From the NCBI GenBank assembly GCA_004293295.1, contig RDYC01000355.1:1-5687 (forward strand): 5,687 nt of DNA, given 5' to 3'. Every line of letters starts with the position of its first letter. Position 1 is the stretch's first letter. Made by a program: the position numbers and the translations under genes. This stretch comes from Bacteroidota bacterium. Lineage in GTDB: Bacteria; Bacteroidota; Bacteroidia; UKL13-3. This document shows positions 5,382 through 5,687 of this stretch, piece by piece. A model generated the notes under the pieces. It saw only the letters and a program-made list of their open reading frames with translations. It ran no database searches and was not told the DNA's origin.

Positions 5382-5687
5382 ATGAACACTTCTTTTGAAA
5401 AATCGAAAACAGGGAAAATAGAATGGTTAACACCACCTGAACTGGTGAAAAAGCTTGGTGAGTTTGACTTAGACCCATGCTGTCCTGTAAATCCGCCTTT
5501 TGTACATGCCATACACAACTACACCATTCTTGATGATGGACTAACTAAAGAATGGTTTGGCAGGGTTTTCTGCAATCCCCCTTACGACAAAAACCTAAAC
5601 TTATGGTTGAGCAAACTCAAGTCGCATGGCAATGGAATAGCCGTTTTGTTTGCCCGAACCGAAACAAAGTTGTTTTTTGAAAATGTT
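5382..5687 (+). CDS. Phage-type DNA N6-adenine methyltransferase, Dam-like (3' truncated)
   Basis: 102 codons are open to the window edge. The ATG at 5382 is the only in-frame start after the stop at 5367-5369. The product has EWLTPPEL (14-21), FDLDPCC (28-34), DDGLTKEWFGRVFCNPPY with the catalytic NPPY at 65-68, and then GIAVLFARTETKLFFENV. This order matches the phage DNA N-6-adenine-methyltransferase family (PF05869), whose members are usually about 150-190 residues, so roughly the last third to half is missing. Such enzymes transfer a methyl group from S-adenosylmethionine to adenine in DNA; many prefer GATC, but specificity cannot be read from this fragment. They are typical of prophages and mobile elements, so an integrated element may continue to the right. 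It is divergent from the operon and separated from it by repeat cluster 2. Confidence 0.88.
   Translation, partial: MNTSFEKSKTGKIEWLTPPELVKKLGEFDLDPCCPVNPPFVHAIHNYTILDDGLTKEWFGRVFCNPPYDKNLNLWLSKLKSHGNGIAVLFARTETKLFFENV

Noticed and set aside
5287..5478. Minus-strand frame of 63 codons overlapping the methyltransferase start
   Set aside because: It runs antisense to a recognisable methyltransferase and through an AT-rich leader, with no domain or start signal.

Overview
The window looks like a chromosomal stretch from a Bacteroidota bacterium. The AT-rich start regions lack a Shine-Dalgarno sequence. The proteins include a PEGA-domain trypsin-like protease, a Bacteroidota-style lipoprotein and a protein resembling the DUF5683 group, and the serine hydrolase carries a C-terminal DUF3471-like domain. 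The genus cannot be named from the sequence alone.

Layout from left to right: (1) 2-838 (+), the 3' end of a beta-lactamase-family serine hydrolase. (2) 839-1510, a gap between convergent genes filled almost entirely by a tandem array of imperfect repeats. Long units of about 100-126 bp contain a large hairpin; short units of 72-78 bp lack it. (3) 4930 down to 1511 (-), three tightly spaced genes that probably form one operon. In transcription order they encode a secreted or membrane-anchored protein with an Ig-like N-terminus, a lipoprotein with three tandem beta-sandwich domains, and an exported PEGA-trypsin (S1C/HtrA-like) protease without a PDZ domain. (4) 4931-5381, a gap between divergent genes. 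It holds the operon's upstream region, a second cluster of the same repeat family in the same orientation, and a short AT-rich leader with a 12-bp GATC-centred palindrome. (5) 5382-5687 (+), the 5' end of a phage-type DNA N6-adenine methyltransferase (Dam-like), cut by the window edge.

All three operon proteins carry export signals, so they probably act together in the envelope or periplasm. The protease would be the enzyme; the lipoprotein and membrane protein would be partners, scaffolds or substrates. No known pathway can be assigned. The most unusual features are the long/short hairpin repeat family on both sides of this operon, which shows mosaic sharing of variants between clusters about 4 kb apart, and the pair of GATC sites directly in front of the methyltransferase in a window that otherwise has only two GATC sites.
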